Both the position numbers and the translations under genes were made by a program. The notes beneath the pieces were generated by a model, which was not told the DNA's origin, did no database searches, and worked only from the letters and a program-made list of their open reading frames with translations. Shown piece by piece: positions 26,060 to 35,001 of a stretch of 64,000 bases of DNA; within the stretch, counting starts at the first letter, position 1, and every line of letters begins with the position of its first letter. The DNA is from Defluviicoccus sp. (GTDB lineage Bacteria > Pseudomonadota > Alphaproteobacteria > MPNO01), in assembly GCA_028820505.1 (NCBI GenBank), contig JAPPIT010000134.1, positions 1-64,000 on the forward strand, in the 5' to 3' direction.

Positions 26060-26780
26060 CGTCGTCCCCTTCCGTCGTCCGCCGGTAGCGCCGCCACAGA
26101 TCCGGCCGGCGTTCCCGCGTCGCGCGTTCCGCTTCGGCACGGCGCCATTCGCGGACCCGCTCGTGATGCCCGCTCAACAGCACGTCGGGCACCCTCCGCC
26201 CCCGCCATTCCTGCGGGCGCGTGTAATGCGGGTACTCGAGCAGGCCGTCGGCGAAGCTCTCCTCGGCCAGAGACTCCGCCTGACCGACCACGCCCGGCAA
26301 CAGCCGCACGCAGGCATCGATCAGCGCGATCGCCGCCGCCTCGCCTCCCGACAGCACGAAATCGCCGAGGCTGAGCTCCTCGATTTCGTGCGCCTCGAGC
26401 ACCCTTTCGTCGACGCCCTCGAAACGGCCGCACAACAGGCTCATTCCCGGCCCGGAGGCCAGCGCGCGAACCCGCGCCTGATCGAGCAGCCGTCCGCGCG
26501 GGCTGAGATAGATCAGCGGCGTGCCGGCGTGGGAGACTGCCGCCAGGGCATCCCCGACCACGTCCGGCCGCATCACCATCCCCGCGCCCCCACCGAAGGG
26601 GGTGTCGTCGACGGAGCCGTGTTTATCGCGCGCAAAGCCCCTGATGTCCACCGTTTCGAGACTCCAGAGTCCGTCCCTGAGCGCCCGTCCGGCGAGCGAG
26701 TGTCCGACCGGTCCGGGAAACATCCCGGGGAAGAGGGTGAGGACGCGGACCGCGAAGGGCGTTCTCTCATCGACGCTCAT
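26046..26780 (-). CDS. trmD: tRNA (guanine-N1)-methyltransferase
   Basis: A 244-aa SPOUT-class enzyme that methylates G37 of tRNAs reading CNN codons, preventing +1 frameshifting. The trefoil-knot elements [11 protein letters not shown] and [13 protein letters not shown], and [20 protein letters not shown], are all present, as is the [11 protein letters not shown] loop. It overlaps rimM upstream and rplS downstream by 14 nt each. Family length is normal. Confidence 0.97.
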   Translation of the reverse strand: MSVDERTPFAVRVLTLFPGMFPGPVGHSLAGRALRDGLWSLETVDIRGFARDKHGSVDDTPFGGGAGMVMRPDVVGDALAAVSHAGTPLIYLSPRGRLLDQARVRALASGPGMSLLCGRFEGVDERVLEAHEIEELSLGDFVLSGGEAAAIALIDACVRLLPGVVGQAESLAEESFADGLLEYPHYTRPQEWRGRRVPDVLLSGHHERVREWRRAEAERATRERRPDLWRRYRRTTEGDDDERD

Positions 26781-27417
26781 CGTCCTTCTCTTCCTGCGCC
26801 GCGTCGTCGTCCCCGGCGCCGGGCTGTTCCGGCGGATCGATCACGACGCATCCCGCCGGGATGTCGATCTCGGGCACGTGCTCCCTGGTGAAAGGCACGA
26901 GGATCGTCTCCTCCCCGCCGCCGGGGTCGACTTCCAGCACCGCGGCGTCGCCCGCCGGCAGGATCGCCGCGATCTCGCCGCACCGGTTGCCTGCACCGTC
27001 GACCGCCGAAAGCCCCAACAGGTCGGCATGGTAGTACTCGTCCTCTTCCTCGGGCTCGGGAAGCCGGGCCCGGTCGACATAAAGCCGCTCTCCCCGCAAC
27101 GCCTCCGCGGCATCGCGCCCGTCGATACCCTCGACCGAGCCGATCAGCAGACCGCGCGCGCGTCCGTGGAGCGTGAGGGCGAAAACTCTCTCTCCCCTTT
27201 CGTCCTCGAGCGGTCCGTAGGCCGCGATGTCCTCGGGTCTCTGGGTAAAGCTCTTGATGCGGACATCGCCGCGTACGCCATGCGCCCCGGCTACGGCACC
27301 GACGCATACGCGCCCGCGCCGGGCCGCGCCTTCGACGGCAAGCGTGGAGACCTCGGCGGCGCGGCCGCGCGTGGCCGGTTCAGGCTTCGGCCGACCCTTC
27401 GTCACCCGCGCCGGCAT
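26767..27417 (-). CDS. rimM: Ribosome maturation factor RimM
   Basis: A 216-aa 16S maturation factor that binds S19 during 30S head assembly. A 35-residue basic extension precedes the RimM N domain ([20 protein letters not shown]). The PRC-barrel C domain contains [18 protein letters not shown]. The last residues are acidic and Lys-rich. It overlaps rpsP by 38 nt and trmD by 14 nt. A start further in would remove the extension, so the exact N terminus is uncertain. Confidence 0.95.
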   Translation of the reverse strand: MPARVTKGRPKPEPATRGRAAEVSTLAVEGAARRGRVCVGAVAGAHGVRGDVRIKSFTQRPEDIAAYGPLEDERGERVFALTLHGRARGLLIGSVEGIDGRDAAEALRGERLYVDRARLPEPEEEDEYYHADLLGLSAVDGAGNRCGEIAAILPAGDAAVLEVDPGGGEETILVPFTREHVPEIDIPAGCVVIDPPEQPGAGDDDAAQEEKDDERR

Positions 27418-27757
27418 CGCCCGCCGCTTCCTCGGCTGCCTTCATCCGTTCCTGCGCCTTCTTCCTGGGGCGGCTCTTGATCGGGTTGTCGCGCTGCGGC
27501 GGCATCGGGATGATCTCGGCCCGGCCGAGGAACTTCGCCACCCGGTCGCTGGGCCTCGCGCCCCGGTCGAGCCAGTGGCGGATACGCTCCTCCTTGAGCA
27601 CCACGCGGTCCGGGTGGTCGCTGCCGAGGATAGGGTTGTAGGTGCCGAGCCGCTCGATGAAGCGGCCATCCCGCGGGCTTCGCGAGTCGGCGACGACGAT
27701 CCGGTAGAACGGGCGCTTCTTCGCGCCGCCGCGCGCAAGTCTGATCTTGAGGGCCAT
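27380..27757 (-). CDS. rpsP: 30S ribosomal protein S16
   Basis: A 125-aa S16. [20 protein letters not shown] and [20 protein letters not shown] are the family signature. It carries the longer alphaproteobacterial C-terminal tail with basic and then acidic residues ([20 protein letters not shown]). It lies 18 bp downstream of ffh and overlaps rimM. The product is an assembly protein of the 30S body. Confidence 0.97.
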   Translation of the reverse strand: MALKIRLARGGAKKRPFYRIVVADSRSPRDGRFIERLGTYNPILGSDHPDRVVLKEERIRHWLDRGARPSDRVAKFLGRAEIIPMPPQRDNPIKSRPRKKAQERMKAAEEAAGDAGAGDEGSAEA

Positions 27758-27775
27758 CTTTCTCCTTTCCCGAAA

Positions 27776-29128
27776 CTATCCCGGCGGCATCATCGGCGGC
27801 ATTCCGCCGCGCATGAGGCCTTTCTTGCCGAGCCTGTTCATCTTTTTCATCATCCGGTTCATTTCCTGGAACTGCTTCATCAGCCGGTTGACGTCCTGGA
27901 CGGTGACGCCCGAACCGGCCGCGATGCGCCGCTTGCGCGAGGCCTTGATGATTTCGGGCCGCCGCCGCTCGGTCGGCGTCATCGAGGAGATGATCGCCTC
28001 CTGGCGCACCAGGACCGCCTCGTCGACATTGGCGTTGGCGAGCTGCTTCTGCGCCCTGCCGATACCGGGCAGCAGCTGCGTGATCCCGCCGAGGCCGCCC
28101 ATCATGCGGATCTGGCGCAGCTGCTTGGCCAGATCGTCGAAATCGAACTGGCCCTTCTGCATCTTGCGGGCGAGCTTTTCGGCTTCCTCCTCGGCGATGG
28201 TCTCCTGCGCCTTCTCCACCAGGCTGACGACATCGCCCATGCCGAGGATGCGGGACGCGATGCGGTCGGGGTGAAAGGGCTCGAGCGCATCGAGACCTTC
28301 GCCGGTGCCGAGCAGCTTGATCGGGCAGCCGGTCGCCGCCCGCATCGACAGTGCGGCGCCGCCGCGGGAATCGCCGTCGATCCGGGTCAGGATTATGCCG
28401 GTGAGGCCGAGGCGCTCGTGGAACGCCGTCGCGGTGGCAACGGCGTCCTGGCCGGTCATGGCGTCGGCGACCAGGAGGGTCTCCCTCGGCGATGCCGCAT
28501 CCGAGACCGCCGCCGCCTCGTCCATCAACGCGTCGTCGACGGCGAGCCGGCCCGCGGTATCGAGCACGACCACGTCGAACCCTTCCTTGCGCGCGGTATC
28601 CATCGCGCGGTCCGCGATCATGCGGGGGGTCTGCAACGGGATGACGGGAAGCGTGGCGACCCCGGCCTGGGTTCCCAGAACGGCGAGCTGCTCCTGTGCC
28701 GCGGGACGCCGGACGTCGAGCGAGGCCATCAGGACCTTCCTGCGGTCCTGGCGCTGGATCCGCTGGCCGAGCTTCGCCGTGGTGGTCGTCTTGCCGGAGC
28801 CCTGGAGCCCGACCATCATCACCGCGACCGGAGGGGCCGCCGCGAGGTCGATATCGGCGGAGCTTGCGCCGAGCATCTCAACCAGCCGGTCGTTGACGAT
28901 CTTCACCACCATCTGGCCGGGGTTGATCGAGCGCAGCACCTCCTGGCCGACCGCCTCGGCGCCGACCGCCTCGACGAAGTCCTTGACCACGGGAAGGGCG
29001 ACATCGGCCTCCAGCAGGGCGATGCGGATCTCCCGCATCGCGGCGGCGACGTCCCCCTCGGACAGCGCGCCGCGCCGTTTGAGGCGGTCGAATACGTCCT
29101 CGAACCTGGTCCTCAGACCGTCGAACAT
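27776..29128 (-). CDS. ffh: Signal recognition particle protein Ffh
   Basis: A 450-aa SRP54 GTPase that targets nascent membrane proteins with 4.5S RNA. The N-terminal helical domain is followed by the NG GTPase: VGLQGSGKTTTTAKLG (G1), VVLDTAGRLAVDDALMDE (G3) and TRIDGDSRGGAALS (G4). The Met-rich M domain ends the protein (MNRMMKKMNRLGKKGLMRGG). It is the first gene of the cluster that continues with rpsP. The 107 bp upstream probably hold the promoter, but I could not pick one convincingly. Confidence 0.97.
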   Translation of the reverse strand: MFDGLRTRFEDVFDRLKRRGALSEGDVAAAMREIRIALLEADVALPVVKDFVEAVGAEAVGQEVLRSINPGQMVVKIVNDRLVEMLGASSADIDLAAAPPVAVMMVGLQGSGKTTTTAKLGQRIQRQDRRKVLMASLDVRRPAAQEQLAVLGTQAGVATLPVIPLQTPRMIADRAMDTARKEGFDVVVLDTAGRLAVDDALMDEAAAVSDAASPRETLLVADAMTGQDAVATATAFHERLGLTGIILTRIDGDSRGGAALSMRAATGCPIKLLGTGEGLDALEPFHPDRIASRILGMGDVVSLVEKAQETIAEEEAEKLARKMQKGQFDFDDLAKQLRQIRMMGGLGGITQLLPGIGRAQKQLANANVDEAVLVRQEAIISSMTPTERRRPEIIKASRKRRIAAGSGVTVQDVNRLMKQFQEMNRMMKKMNRLGKKGLMRGGMPPMMPPG

Positions 29129-29235
29129 CGGTGCAATCCCCGGCCCAACGGGTCACGCGCCAGTGCGCGCATCGCGCGGACTGGCGGACACCCTGGGGCG
29201 CTGATCTCATCACCCGAACGCTGGGACGGCGCAAT

Positions 29236-30144
29236 CTAGGGACGGCGCGGGGGGCCGTCAACCGGCCGCGGCGCGGCGGTGCCGGCCGCTCTCGTCAGCA
29301 AGCCGCCGAGCTCGTCCGTCGCCGCGCGCGCGATCAGCCGCACCAACCTCGGCCACTCCGCGATCAGCGTCTCGCTGACGACTTCGTTCTCCTGAACCAT
29401 CGAACCGATCCGCGCGCCGGACGCATCGTCGAGACGCCAGTCGACTCTGAGCCGGCGCCGCCCGGCCGTAACGGGCCCGAGCGAGACCTTCGCGGTGAGC
29501 CGGGGACCGGCTCGACGGTCCGGCAGGATCTCGATCCGTGCCGCACGCATGGCGTCGACGGTCGCACGTCGCAGCGTTTCTCCGTCGATCCCCGGCGGCG
29601 CGACGACAGCACCGACACGAACCTCGGGCGGCGCACGCCCCGACGCCTGCGGCACGGGACGCAGGAGACCCGCGATTCCGTCCGCGGACTCGGCCGCGAG
29701 CCGTTCTGCCAATGCAGGGGCCGCGACTTCCCAGTCCCGCCGCGACGGTTCGGCGGAGACCCAGTGCCTGCCGAGCCCGAGCCCGTCGCTGCCGATCACC
29801 CACCATTCGATCCCGACCTTGAGCCGGTCGCCGTTGAGCGGCCGCGCTTCCGCCGCGCCGTAGGCGAGGGCACCCGATCCGCGGTTCGACGACACGGCAG
29901 CCGGAACCCCGCGGCGGCCGAGCGCCTCGACGAGAGCGGGGACGAACGATGTCGCGAGCGCGGACGGCATGCCGGAGACCGGACGCAGCGCGATGCCGTA
30001 AGCGTCCTCGGCGGGGCGGAAGGAGACGCCCCCGCCGCGCTCGGTGGGCGCGAAGGGCCGCGGCGGCGGCTGGCAGGCGGCCAAGAAAGCGAGCGCGGCC
30101 GCTAGGGCGGCACCTGCCCGCGCGCCGCGTCTCGCCCCGCTCAC
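29236..30144 (-). CDS. Predicted lipoprotein of unknown function
   Basis: A 302-aa protein starting at GTG 30144 with a lipoprotein signal: Arg-rich n-region, hydrophobic AGAALAAALAFLAAC ending in the lipobox LAAC. The mature protein has two similar-looking halves of beta/alpha character (KVGIEWWVIGSDGLGLGRHW and RLRVDWRLDDASGARIGSMV), suggesting an internal repeat. No family was recognised. GTG 30144 overlaps the stop of a 21-codon ORF (GTGA), which is why I prefer it to the 30216 start, whose extension lies in another gene. It is probably anchored in an envelope membrane. Confidence 0.75.
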   Translation of the reverse strand: MSGARRGARAGAALAAALAFLAACQPPPRPFAPTERGGGVSFRPAEDAYGIALRPVSGMPSALATSFVPALVEALGRRGVPAAVSSNRGSGALAYGAAEARPLNGDRLKVGIEWWVIGSDGLGLGRHWVSAEPSRRDWEVAAPALAERLAAESADGIAGLLRPVPQASGRAPPEVRVGAVVAPPGIDGETLRRATVDAMRAARIEILPDRRAGPRLTAKVSLGPVTAGRRRLRVDWRLDDASGARIGSMVQENEVVSETLIAEWPRLVRLIARAATDELGGLLTRAAGTAAPRPVDGPPRRP

Positions 30145-30206
30145 ATGGCGCACGTCGCCAGCAGTCCCAACACGAGGATAAATGCGAAGACGATCAGATG
30201 GGGCAT
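30141..30206 (-). CDS. 21-aa hydrophobic mini-protein
   Basis: A small ORF missed by the ORF track: ATG 30206 to TGA 30141, 21 residues starting MPHLIVFAFILVLGLL and ending ATCAM. Almost the whole peptide could span the membrane, and it contains one Cys. It has a ribosome binding site (GTGAGGGTGA before ATG), lies 6 bp after the pgeF stop and overlaps the lipoprotein GTG by 4 nt. It may be a genuine membrane peptide or only a leader that couples translation of the lipoprotein. Confidence 0.5.
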   Translation of the reverse strand: MPHLIVFAFILVLGLLATCAM

Positions 30207-30212
30207 TCACCC

Positions 30213-30986
30213 TCACTCCATCAGGGCGATCGCCGACAATGCCCGGCCATAGCCGGCCTTTCCGCGCAGGCAGGCGCGACGGTAACTGAAATAGAGCTCC
30301 TCTTCCGCACAGGTATCGGCTCCCGCGACGGTAACTCGCGCGACACCGAGCGCGGCGAGCCTCGCCCCGACATAGCTTTCAAGGTCGAAACGGGGGCGCT
30401 CGCCCGGCAGCGGCCGCGTGAACCAGCGCGCGTTGTCCTCGTCGTCGGCTTCGAACCGGTCGCGGAACTCAGACCCGACCTCGTAGGACGCTTGCCCGAT
30501 GCAGGGCCCGACGGCGGCGACGATACGCGCGCGTTCCGCACCGAGCGCTTCCATCGCCGAGACCGCCGCGCCGAGCACGCCGTCGAGCGCGCCGCGCCAG
30601 CCGGCATGGGCGGCGCCGACGACCCGGGCCCCGGGGTCGGCGAACAGGACCGGCGCGCAATCGGCCGTCAGGATGCCGAGCGCTATACCGGGAACGGCGG
30701 TCGCCAGCGCGTCTCCCAGCCGGCGCGGAGCGCACCGCGCATCGAGGACGATCGCGTTCGTGCCGTGCACCTGACGGGCCGTGTAGAGCGCTTCCGCGGG
30801 CAGCTCGAGCGCCGCCATCGCGCGTGCGCGGTTCTCGATCACCGCGTCGGGTTCGTCGGCCGAGCCGGGCCCGCAGTTGAGAGACGCGTAATCGCCCTCC
30901 GACACCCCGCCGGCGCGGCCGAAAAAACCGTGGCGGATGCCGGCAATTGCCGCCAGGGCCTCGCTCGTCGCGAACGGCGCCGTCAC
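30213..30986 (-). CDS. pgeF: Peptidoglycan editing factor PgeF (YfiH/laccase-domain family)
   Basis: A 257-aa Cu-oxidase_4 (DUF152) protein. Relatives correct mis-incorporated L-Ser in peptidoglycan stem peptides or act as purine nucleoside phosphorylase/adenosine deaminase. Active-site elements are the His in YTARQVHGTNAIV, the Cys in LGILTADCAPVLFADP and the His in VVGAAHAGWRGALDGV. It overlaps the midA stop by 4 nt (ATGA), so it belongs to the lgt-midA-pgeF operon. Which of the proposed activities dominates is unsettled for this family. Confidence 0.92.
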   Translation of the reverse strand: MTAPFATSEALAAIAGIRHGFFGRAGGVSEGDYASLNCGPGSADEPDAVIENRARAMAALELPAEALYTARQVHGTNAIVLDARCAPRRLGDALATAVPGIALGILTADCAPVLFADPGARVVGAAHAGWRGALDGVLGAAVSAMEALGAERARIVAAVGPCIGQASYEVGSEFRDRFEADDEDNARWFTRPLPGERPRFDLESYVGARLAALGVARVTVAGADTCAEEELYFSYRRACLRGKAGYGRALSAIALME

Positions 30987-32062
30987 AACGGGAGGCCTTC
31001 GAAACCCGCCGGTGCGGGCATCGCGGGGTCCGTCAGCGCCAGCACCTTGAACAACTCCCCCATCGCCTCCCCATCCGTCAGCCGGCGGCAGGCCGCACGG
31101 ATCGATGTGTGTCGCTCCGGGGAAGCCGTCTCGATCAGCCGGTCCCTGCGGACGCCGATCCCGAGACGTTCGAGAAACCGCCCCTGCGACACCGGACCGT
31201 GGCCGACCGCGCCCGCCGCGCGCGCCGCCGCCGCGCAGGCCGCGAAATCGACATGCGCGCTCAGATCGGCCTCCCCCGGCGCGGCCAGCGGATCGGCGTA
31301 GCGATGCCGGGCCACCGCTTGCAGGGTCTCTCCGGTCCCGGGACAGCTATAGCCGTAATCGACGATCAGCGCGGCACCCCGCCCGGCCGCGAGCCGCCCT
31401 GCTATTTCGCCCACCAGGGCCATTGCCTCCGGGCTCGTCTCCCGGATCTCCCCGTCCGCCGCGCCCGTTCCGACCGCCCACGACGGATCCGCCACGCACG
31501 GACCGTCGACGAAGCGGAAACCGGCACCGTCGAGGTCGACGGCGCGGCGACGCCAGAGGCCACCGCGCGCGACATATTGCTCGACCGGAAGCGCATCGAG
31601 GAATTCGTTCGCGATCAGGAGAAGCGGACCGTTCGGCACGGTCGAGAAGGTCCGGTGCCAGGACGCAGGGGTTTCGCCGAGCGCGGCCTCCTGCATGCGG
31701 GCGAGCGCCGGGCTGGTTTCGACCAGATGGATGTGGATCGCCTCGCGGAAGCCGGGGACGCCCCGCGTGGCGCGCAGCAGATCGGCTAGCAGCGTGCCCC
31801 GCCCGGGGCCGAGCTCGACCAGCAGGACCCGCCCGGGCGATCTCATCTTCCGCCAGACGTCGGCGCACCAGGCGCCGATCAGCTCTCCGAAGACCTGGCT
31901 GATCTCGGGCGCGGTGATGAAGTCGCCCCGCTTGCCCAAGGGGTCGCGGCGGGCGTAGTAGCCATGTTCCGGATCGCCGTTCGCCGCCGCCATGAACTCG
32001 GCGACGGGAATCGGCCCGCAACGCGCGATCCGCTCCCGCAGCTTGACGCCGAGCGGGGTCAT
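30983..32062 (-). CDS. MidA/NDUFAF7-like SAM-dependent methyltransferase
   Basis: A 359-aa class I methyltransferase of the DUF185/MidA family; the mitochondrial member NDUFAF7 methylates an Arg of complex I subunit NDUFS2. The N terminus MTPLGVKLRERIARCGPIPV and YYARRDPLGKRGDFITAPEI are typical, followed by the SAM-binding VLLVELGPGRGTLLADLLR. The ATG at 32062 overlaps the lgt stop (ATGA). The 722-aa track ORF is an artefact of an open frame through lgt. The bacterial substrate is not established. Confidence 0.9.
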   Translation of the reverse strand: MTPLGVKLRERIARCGPIPVAEFMAAANGDPEHGYYARRDPLGKRGDFITAPEISQVFGELIGAWCADVWRKMRSPGRVLLVELGPGRGTLLADLLRATRGVPGFREAIHIHLVETSPALARMQEAALGETPASWHRTFSTVPNGPLLLIANEFLDALPVEQYVARGGLWRRRAVDLDGAGFRFVDGPCVADPSWAVGTGAADGEIRETSPEAMALVGEIAGRLAAGRGAALIVDYGYSCPGTGETLQAVARHRYADPLAAPGEADLSAHVDFAACAAAARAAGAVGHGPVSQGRFLERLGIGVRRDRLIETASPERHTSIRAACRRLTDGEAMGELFKVLALTDPAMPAPAGFEGLPL

Positions 32063-32847
32063 CGCGCCCGTGCCCGCCGGATCAGCCAGATCCCGGCAAT
32101 CAGGACCGGGATCGACAGAAGCTGGCCCATCGTCGCCCCGCCGGCCAGGAAACCGAGATGGGCGTCGGGCTGGCGGAACAATTCCGCGACGCCGCGGGCA
32201 ATCGCGTAGCCGGCGAGGAAGACGCCGCCGACCAGACCCGTCCTCTCCAGCCCGCGCATGGCAAACACGACGACCGCGCAGACCGCGAACAGGACCAACC
32301 CTTCGAGCGCCGCCTCGTAGAGCTGGCTCGGGTGTCTCGGCTCGGGACCCGCGCCGGGGAAGACCATGCCCCATGGAACCGTCGTCGGCCTCCCGTAGAG
32401 CTCCCCGTTGACGAAGTTGGCGAGCCGCCCGAAGAACAATCCGATAGGGGCGGCCGCGCTCACCAGATCGCCGAGGGCGAGCCACGGGATGCCGCGCCGC
32501 CGAGCGAACAGCGCCGCCGCGATCACGACCCCGCACAGCCCGCCGTGGAACGACATGCCGCCCTGCCACAGCGCGAAGGCGGCGAGCGGGTCCTGCAGAT
32601 AGTCGCCGGGCCGGTAGAAGAGGACGTAACCCAGGCGGCCGCCGAGCACGATGCCGAGCGTCGCCCACAGCACGAAGTCGTCGATGTCGCGCGCCGCGAT
32701 CCCGTCGGCCAACCGCCGGGCGAGGACGATCATGTAACGCCAGCCGACGAGGATCCCGGCGACGTAGGCCAGCGCGTACCAGCGGATGGCGAGCGGTCCG
32801 ATCTCGACGGCGACCGGGTCGATGGCGGGAAAGGCGATGGCAAACAT
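32059..32847 (-). CDS. lgt: Prolipoprotein diacylglyceryl transferase
   Basis: A 262-aa inner-membrane enzyme that attaches diacylglycerol to the lipobox Cys of prolipoproteins. Seven hydrophobic helices are discernible. Essential-type residues lie in GGMSFHGGLCG and FFGRLANFVNGELYGRPT, and HPSQLYEAALEG is family-typical. It starts the lgt-midA-pgeF-mini-ORF-lipoprotein set, and so serves the lipoprotein two genes away as well as Pal in the same window. The length is normal. Confidence 0.96.
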   Translation of the reverse strand: MFAIAFPAIDPVAVEIGPLAIRWYALAYVAGILVGWRYMIVLARRLADGIAARDIDDFVLWATLGIVLGGRLGYVLFYRPGDYLQDPLAAFALWQGGMSFHGGLCGVVIAAALFARRRGIPWLALGDLVSAAAPIGLFFGRLANFVNGELYGRPTTVPWGMVFPGAGPEPRHPSQLYEAALEGLVLFAVCAVVVFAMRGLERTGLVGGVFLAGYAIARGVAELFRQPDAHLGFLAGGATMGQLLSIPVLIAGIWLIRRARAR

Positions 32848-32859
32848 CGTTGGCTCGAC

Positions 32860-33054
32860 CTACAGACAGGGATCGCCGCGCGCGGGAAAATCCCGCGCAT
32901 GGTGCGCGATTCCCACCTCGACCGACAGGAAGGAGGTGTCGAAACCCGCCGTGCCCAGCCGGTCGCGGACGGCGATCCCCCGATTCCTCGGCGCCTCCGG
33001 CCCCGCAATCGGGTTGGAGCCCACGAAACCGGCCCCGCCGGTCACCAGGATCAT
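32860..33054 (-). pseudogene. N-terminal remnant of an NAD-dependent sugar epimerase
   Basis: A 64-aa ORF begins MILVTGGAGFVGSN, the glycine-rich NAD-binding strand of extended SDR sugar epimerases (HldD/GalE-like), with a plausible GAGG ribosome binding site upstream. After about 35 residues (NRGIAVRDRLGT) the similarity to an epimerase stops, and the frame ends 12 bp before lgt. A complete enzyme would need about 300 residues. The likely reading is a deletion remnant; a short functional protein is less likely. Confidence 0.55.
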
Positions 33055-33225
33055 CGCCGCAACCTCGGGAAGCGCTGCACTGCGTTAGGAATAGGAAGGG
33101 CCGGGCCTGGCCGCAAGCGCTGGGTGCGGGAACGAGAGACAGCACGGTCAAACCTTTGAAGCCGAACCCAAGCGGCTTGCGGCCCGAACCTTGCCGGGAT
33201 CGCCCGATTGCGGCAGATTTCCCGC

Positions 33226-33528
33226 ATGCAGTCGAATAACCGCATATTCGAAGATGCCGCGCGGCTGGCCGAGGGGGCGATGGGGACCGCCGTCGCCTTC
33301 AAGCGCGAGATGGAGGCGCTGGTGCGGGCCCAGTTGGAGCGCATCCTGTCAGGCATGGATCTCGTGAAGCGCGACGAGTTCGAGGCCGCGCGCGAGATGG
33401 CCGTCAATGCGCGCACCGAGCAGGAAAAGCTCGCCGAACGGGTCGCGGCGCTGGAAGCAGCCCTGGCCGAAAAGACGAAGCCTGCGGGAACGGGGAAAAC
33501 CCGAAGCGCGCGCCGCGGAACGGCCTAG
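33226..33528 (+). CDS. ubiK: UbiK-family accessory factor (BMFP/YqiC)
   Basis: A 100-aa helical protein: residues 1-40 (NNRIFEDAARLAEGAMGTAV and AFKREMEALVRAQLERILSG) form the BMFP core, followed by a trimeric coiled-coil region with VAALEAALAEKTKP and a basic tail. Relatives assist ubiquinone synthesis or membrane fusion. ATG 33226 (MQSNNR) fits the family start. It diverges from the lgt operon, as is common in alphaproteobacteria. Assignment rests on the D-A-R-L and E-x-L-V-R-x-Q-L pattern. Confidence 0.85.
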   Translation: MQSNNRIFEDAARLAEGAMGTAVAFKREMEALVRAQLERILSGMDLVKRDEFEAAREMAVNARTEQEKLAERVAALEAALAEKTKPAGTGKTRSARRGTA

Positions 33529-33590
33529 GACCGCTCGCCTTCCATGCCCGGGCGGGATTGTCCTTGCACGGCCCATGCGCGGCTGTCATC

Positions 33591-33632
33591 CTACATATTG
33601 TAGTTGTTCACTATCGAACCACCAGATATATG
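33591..33632 (+). promoter_or_regulatory. Possible promoter with palindrome upstream of the ybjN-like gene
   Basis: The palindrome CTACA-TAT-TGTAG (33591-33603) abuts TTGTTC (33604), followed after 17 bases by TATATG (33627). This is a plausible sigma-70 promoter with an operator-like repeat against its -35, in an AT-rich island that is unusual for this window. The transcription start would be about 20 bases before the ATG. Confidence 0.35.
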
Positions 33633-33659
33633 TGTCTGGGACCGCGTTGGCAGGCGGGG

Positions 33660-34157
33660 ATGGAAATCGAGCCGTTGGACGATATCGAAGCCAACCCGCT
33701 CGACCTGATGGAAGAGGTGGCGAGCGGCTACGATTGCCGCATCGACCGTTCCGGGCCGCGCGATCTCGCACTCGGCATCGAAGGGCACTGGTGCAGCTAC
33801 CGGGTGTTCCTCACCTGGCATCCGGACGCGCGGGCGCTCCTCCATGCCTGCGCGTTCGAGCTCCGGGTGCCGGAGAGCCGCCGCGCCGATGTCGCCGAGC
33901 TGCTGGCGCTGGTCAACGAACGGCTGATCATCGGGCATTTCGACCTGTGGCTGGACGACGGGCTGGTGGTCTTCCGGCACGCGCTCATGCTGCGCGGCAT
34001 TTCGTCCGCCAGCGTCGAACAGCTCGAAGACCTGATGGACATCTCCCACAACGAGTGCGAGCGCTTTTACCCCGCTTTCCATCTCGTGATCTGGGGCGGG
34101 AAAGACCCCGCGGGAGCGGTCGAGGCTGCTATGCTGGAGACCTGCGGAGAAGCCTGA
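33660..34157 (+). CDS. YbjN-domain protein
   Basis: A 165-aa protein of the YbjN fold, related to type III secretion chaperones. The acidic start MEIEPLDDIEANPLDLMEEV is followed by a beta sheet with CSYRVFLTWHPDARALLHAC and the long helix NERLIIGHFDLWLDDGLVVF, typical of the family. ATG 33660 follows GGCGGGG. It lies 15 bp upstream of proC and is probably cotranscribed. Its molecular role is unknown; in E. coli, YbjN affects motility and stress phenotypes. Confidence 0.82.
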   Translation: MEIEPLDDIEANPLDLMEEVASGYDCRIDRSGPRDLALGIEGHWCSYRVFLTWHPDARALLHACAFELRVPESRRADVAELLALVNERLIIGHFDLWLDDGLVVFRHALMLRGISSASVEQLEDLMDISHNECERFYPAFHLVIWGGKDPAGAVEAAMLETCGEA

Positions 34158-34172
34158 TCGGGGAGACGGGCG

Positions 34173-34982
34173 TTGGGCGATCGTCTGCTTCTGGTGGGAT
34201 GCGGCAAGATGGGCGGCGCCATGCTCTCCGGTTGGATCGAGCGCGGCGCGGATCCGGGCGATATCACCGTAATCGAACCGCACGCCGCGTCCGCGGCGGC
34301 GGCGCGCGACGCTCATGGCGTCCGGGTGCTGGAAACCGCCTCGAATCTTCCGGATGAATCGCCCGCGGTCGTCGTGTTCGCCGTGAAGCCGCAGACCCTG
34401 CCGGACATGGCGTCCGACTACGCGCCGGTCGCGGCGCGCGGCGCGGTGGCGCTGTCGATCGCGGCCGGGCGTCCCATCGCTTTCTTCGAGGGAGCGCTCG
34501 GCGCCGACGCGGCGGTCGTCCGGTCGATGCCGAATACCCCCGCGGCGGTGGGGCGCGGCATCACCGCGGCTTGCGCCAACCCTAACGTCAGCGACGCCCA
34601 GCGGGCGCTGTGCCAACGCCTGCTGACGGCTATCGGCGAGGTGGTCTGGGTGGAGGACGAGTCGCTGATCGACGCGGTCACCGCGGTTTCCGGCAGCGGG
34701 CCGGCCTACGTCTTCCTGCTGATCGAATGCATGACGGAGGCCGGGATCGCGGAAGGCCTTTCACCCGACATCGCGGCAAGGCTCGCACGCGCGACGGTGG
34801 CGGGTTCGGGCGAGCTGGCACGACTGTCGGATGAGGACGCCGCGCAGCTCCGCATCAACGTCACCAGCCCGGGCGGCACGACCGAAGCGGCGCTCGGCAT
34901 ATTGATGGCGGATGATGGGATGGCGGCCCTGATGAAGCGCGCGATTGCGGCCGCCGCGCGGCGCTCGCGCGAACTCGCCTGA
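34173..34982 (+). CDS. proC: Pyrroline-5-carboxylate reductase
   Basis: A 269-aa NADPH-dependent reductase making L-proline from pyrroline-5-carboxylate. The dinucleotide-binding start LLLVGCGKMGGAMLSGW, VVFAVKPQTLPDM, RSMPNTPAAVGRGITAAC and the C-terminal SGSGPAYVFLLIECMTEAGI and NVTSPGGTTEAAL are canonical. The start is TTG at 34173, after GGGGAGACGG; no ATG or GTG in frame would preserve the nucleotide-binding strand. It is probably cotranscribed with the ybjN-like gene. Confidence 0.96.
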   Translation: MGDRLLLVGCGKMGGAMLSGWIERGADPGDITVIEPHAASAAAARDAHGVRVLETASNLPDESPAVVVFAVKPQTLPDMASDYAPVAARGAVALSIAAGRPIAFFEGALGADAAVVRSMPNTPAAVGRGITAACANPNVSDAQRALCQRLLTAIGEVVWVEDESLIDAVTAVSGSGPAYVFLLIECMTEAGIAEGLSPDIAARLARATVAGSGELARLSDEDAAQLRINVTSPGGTTEAALGILMADDGMAALMKRAIAAAARRSRELA

Positions 34983-35001
34983 CGCTCCGACTGCGATTTC
35001 C

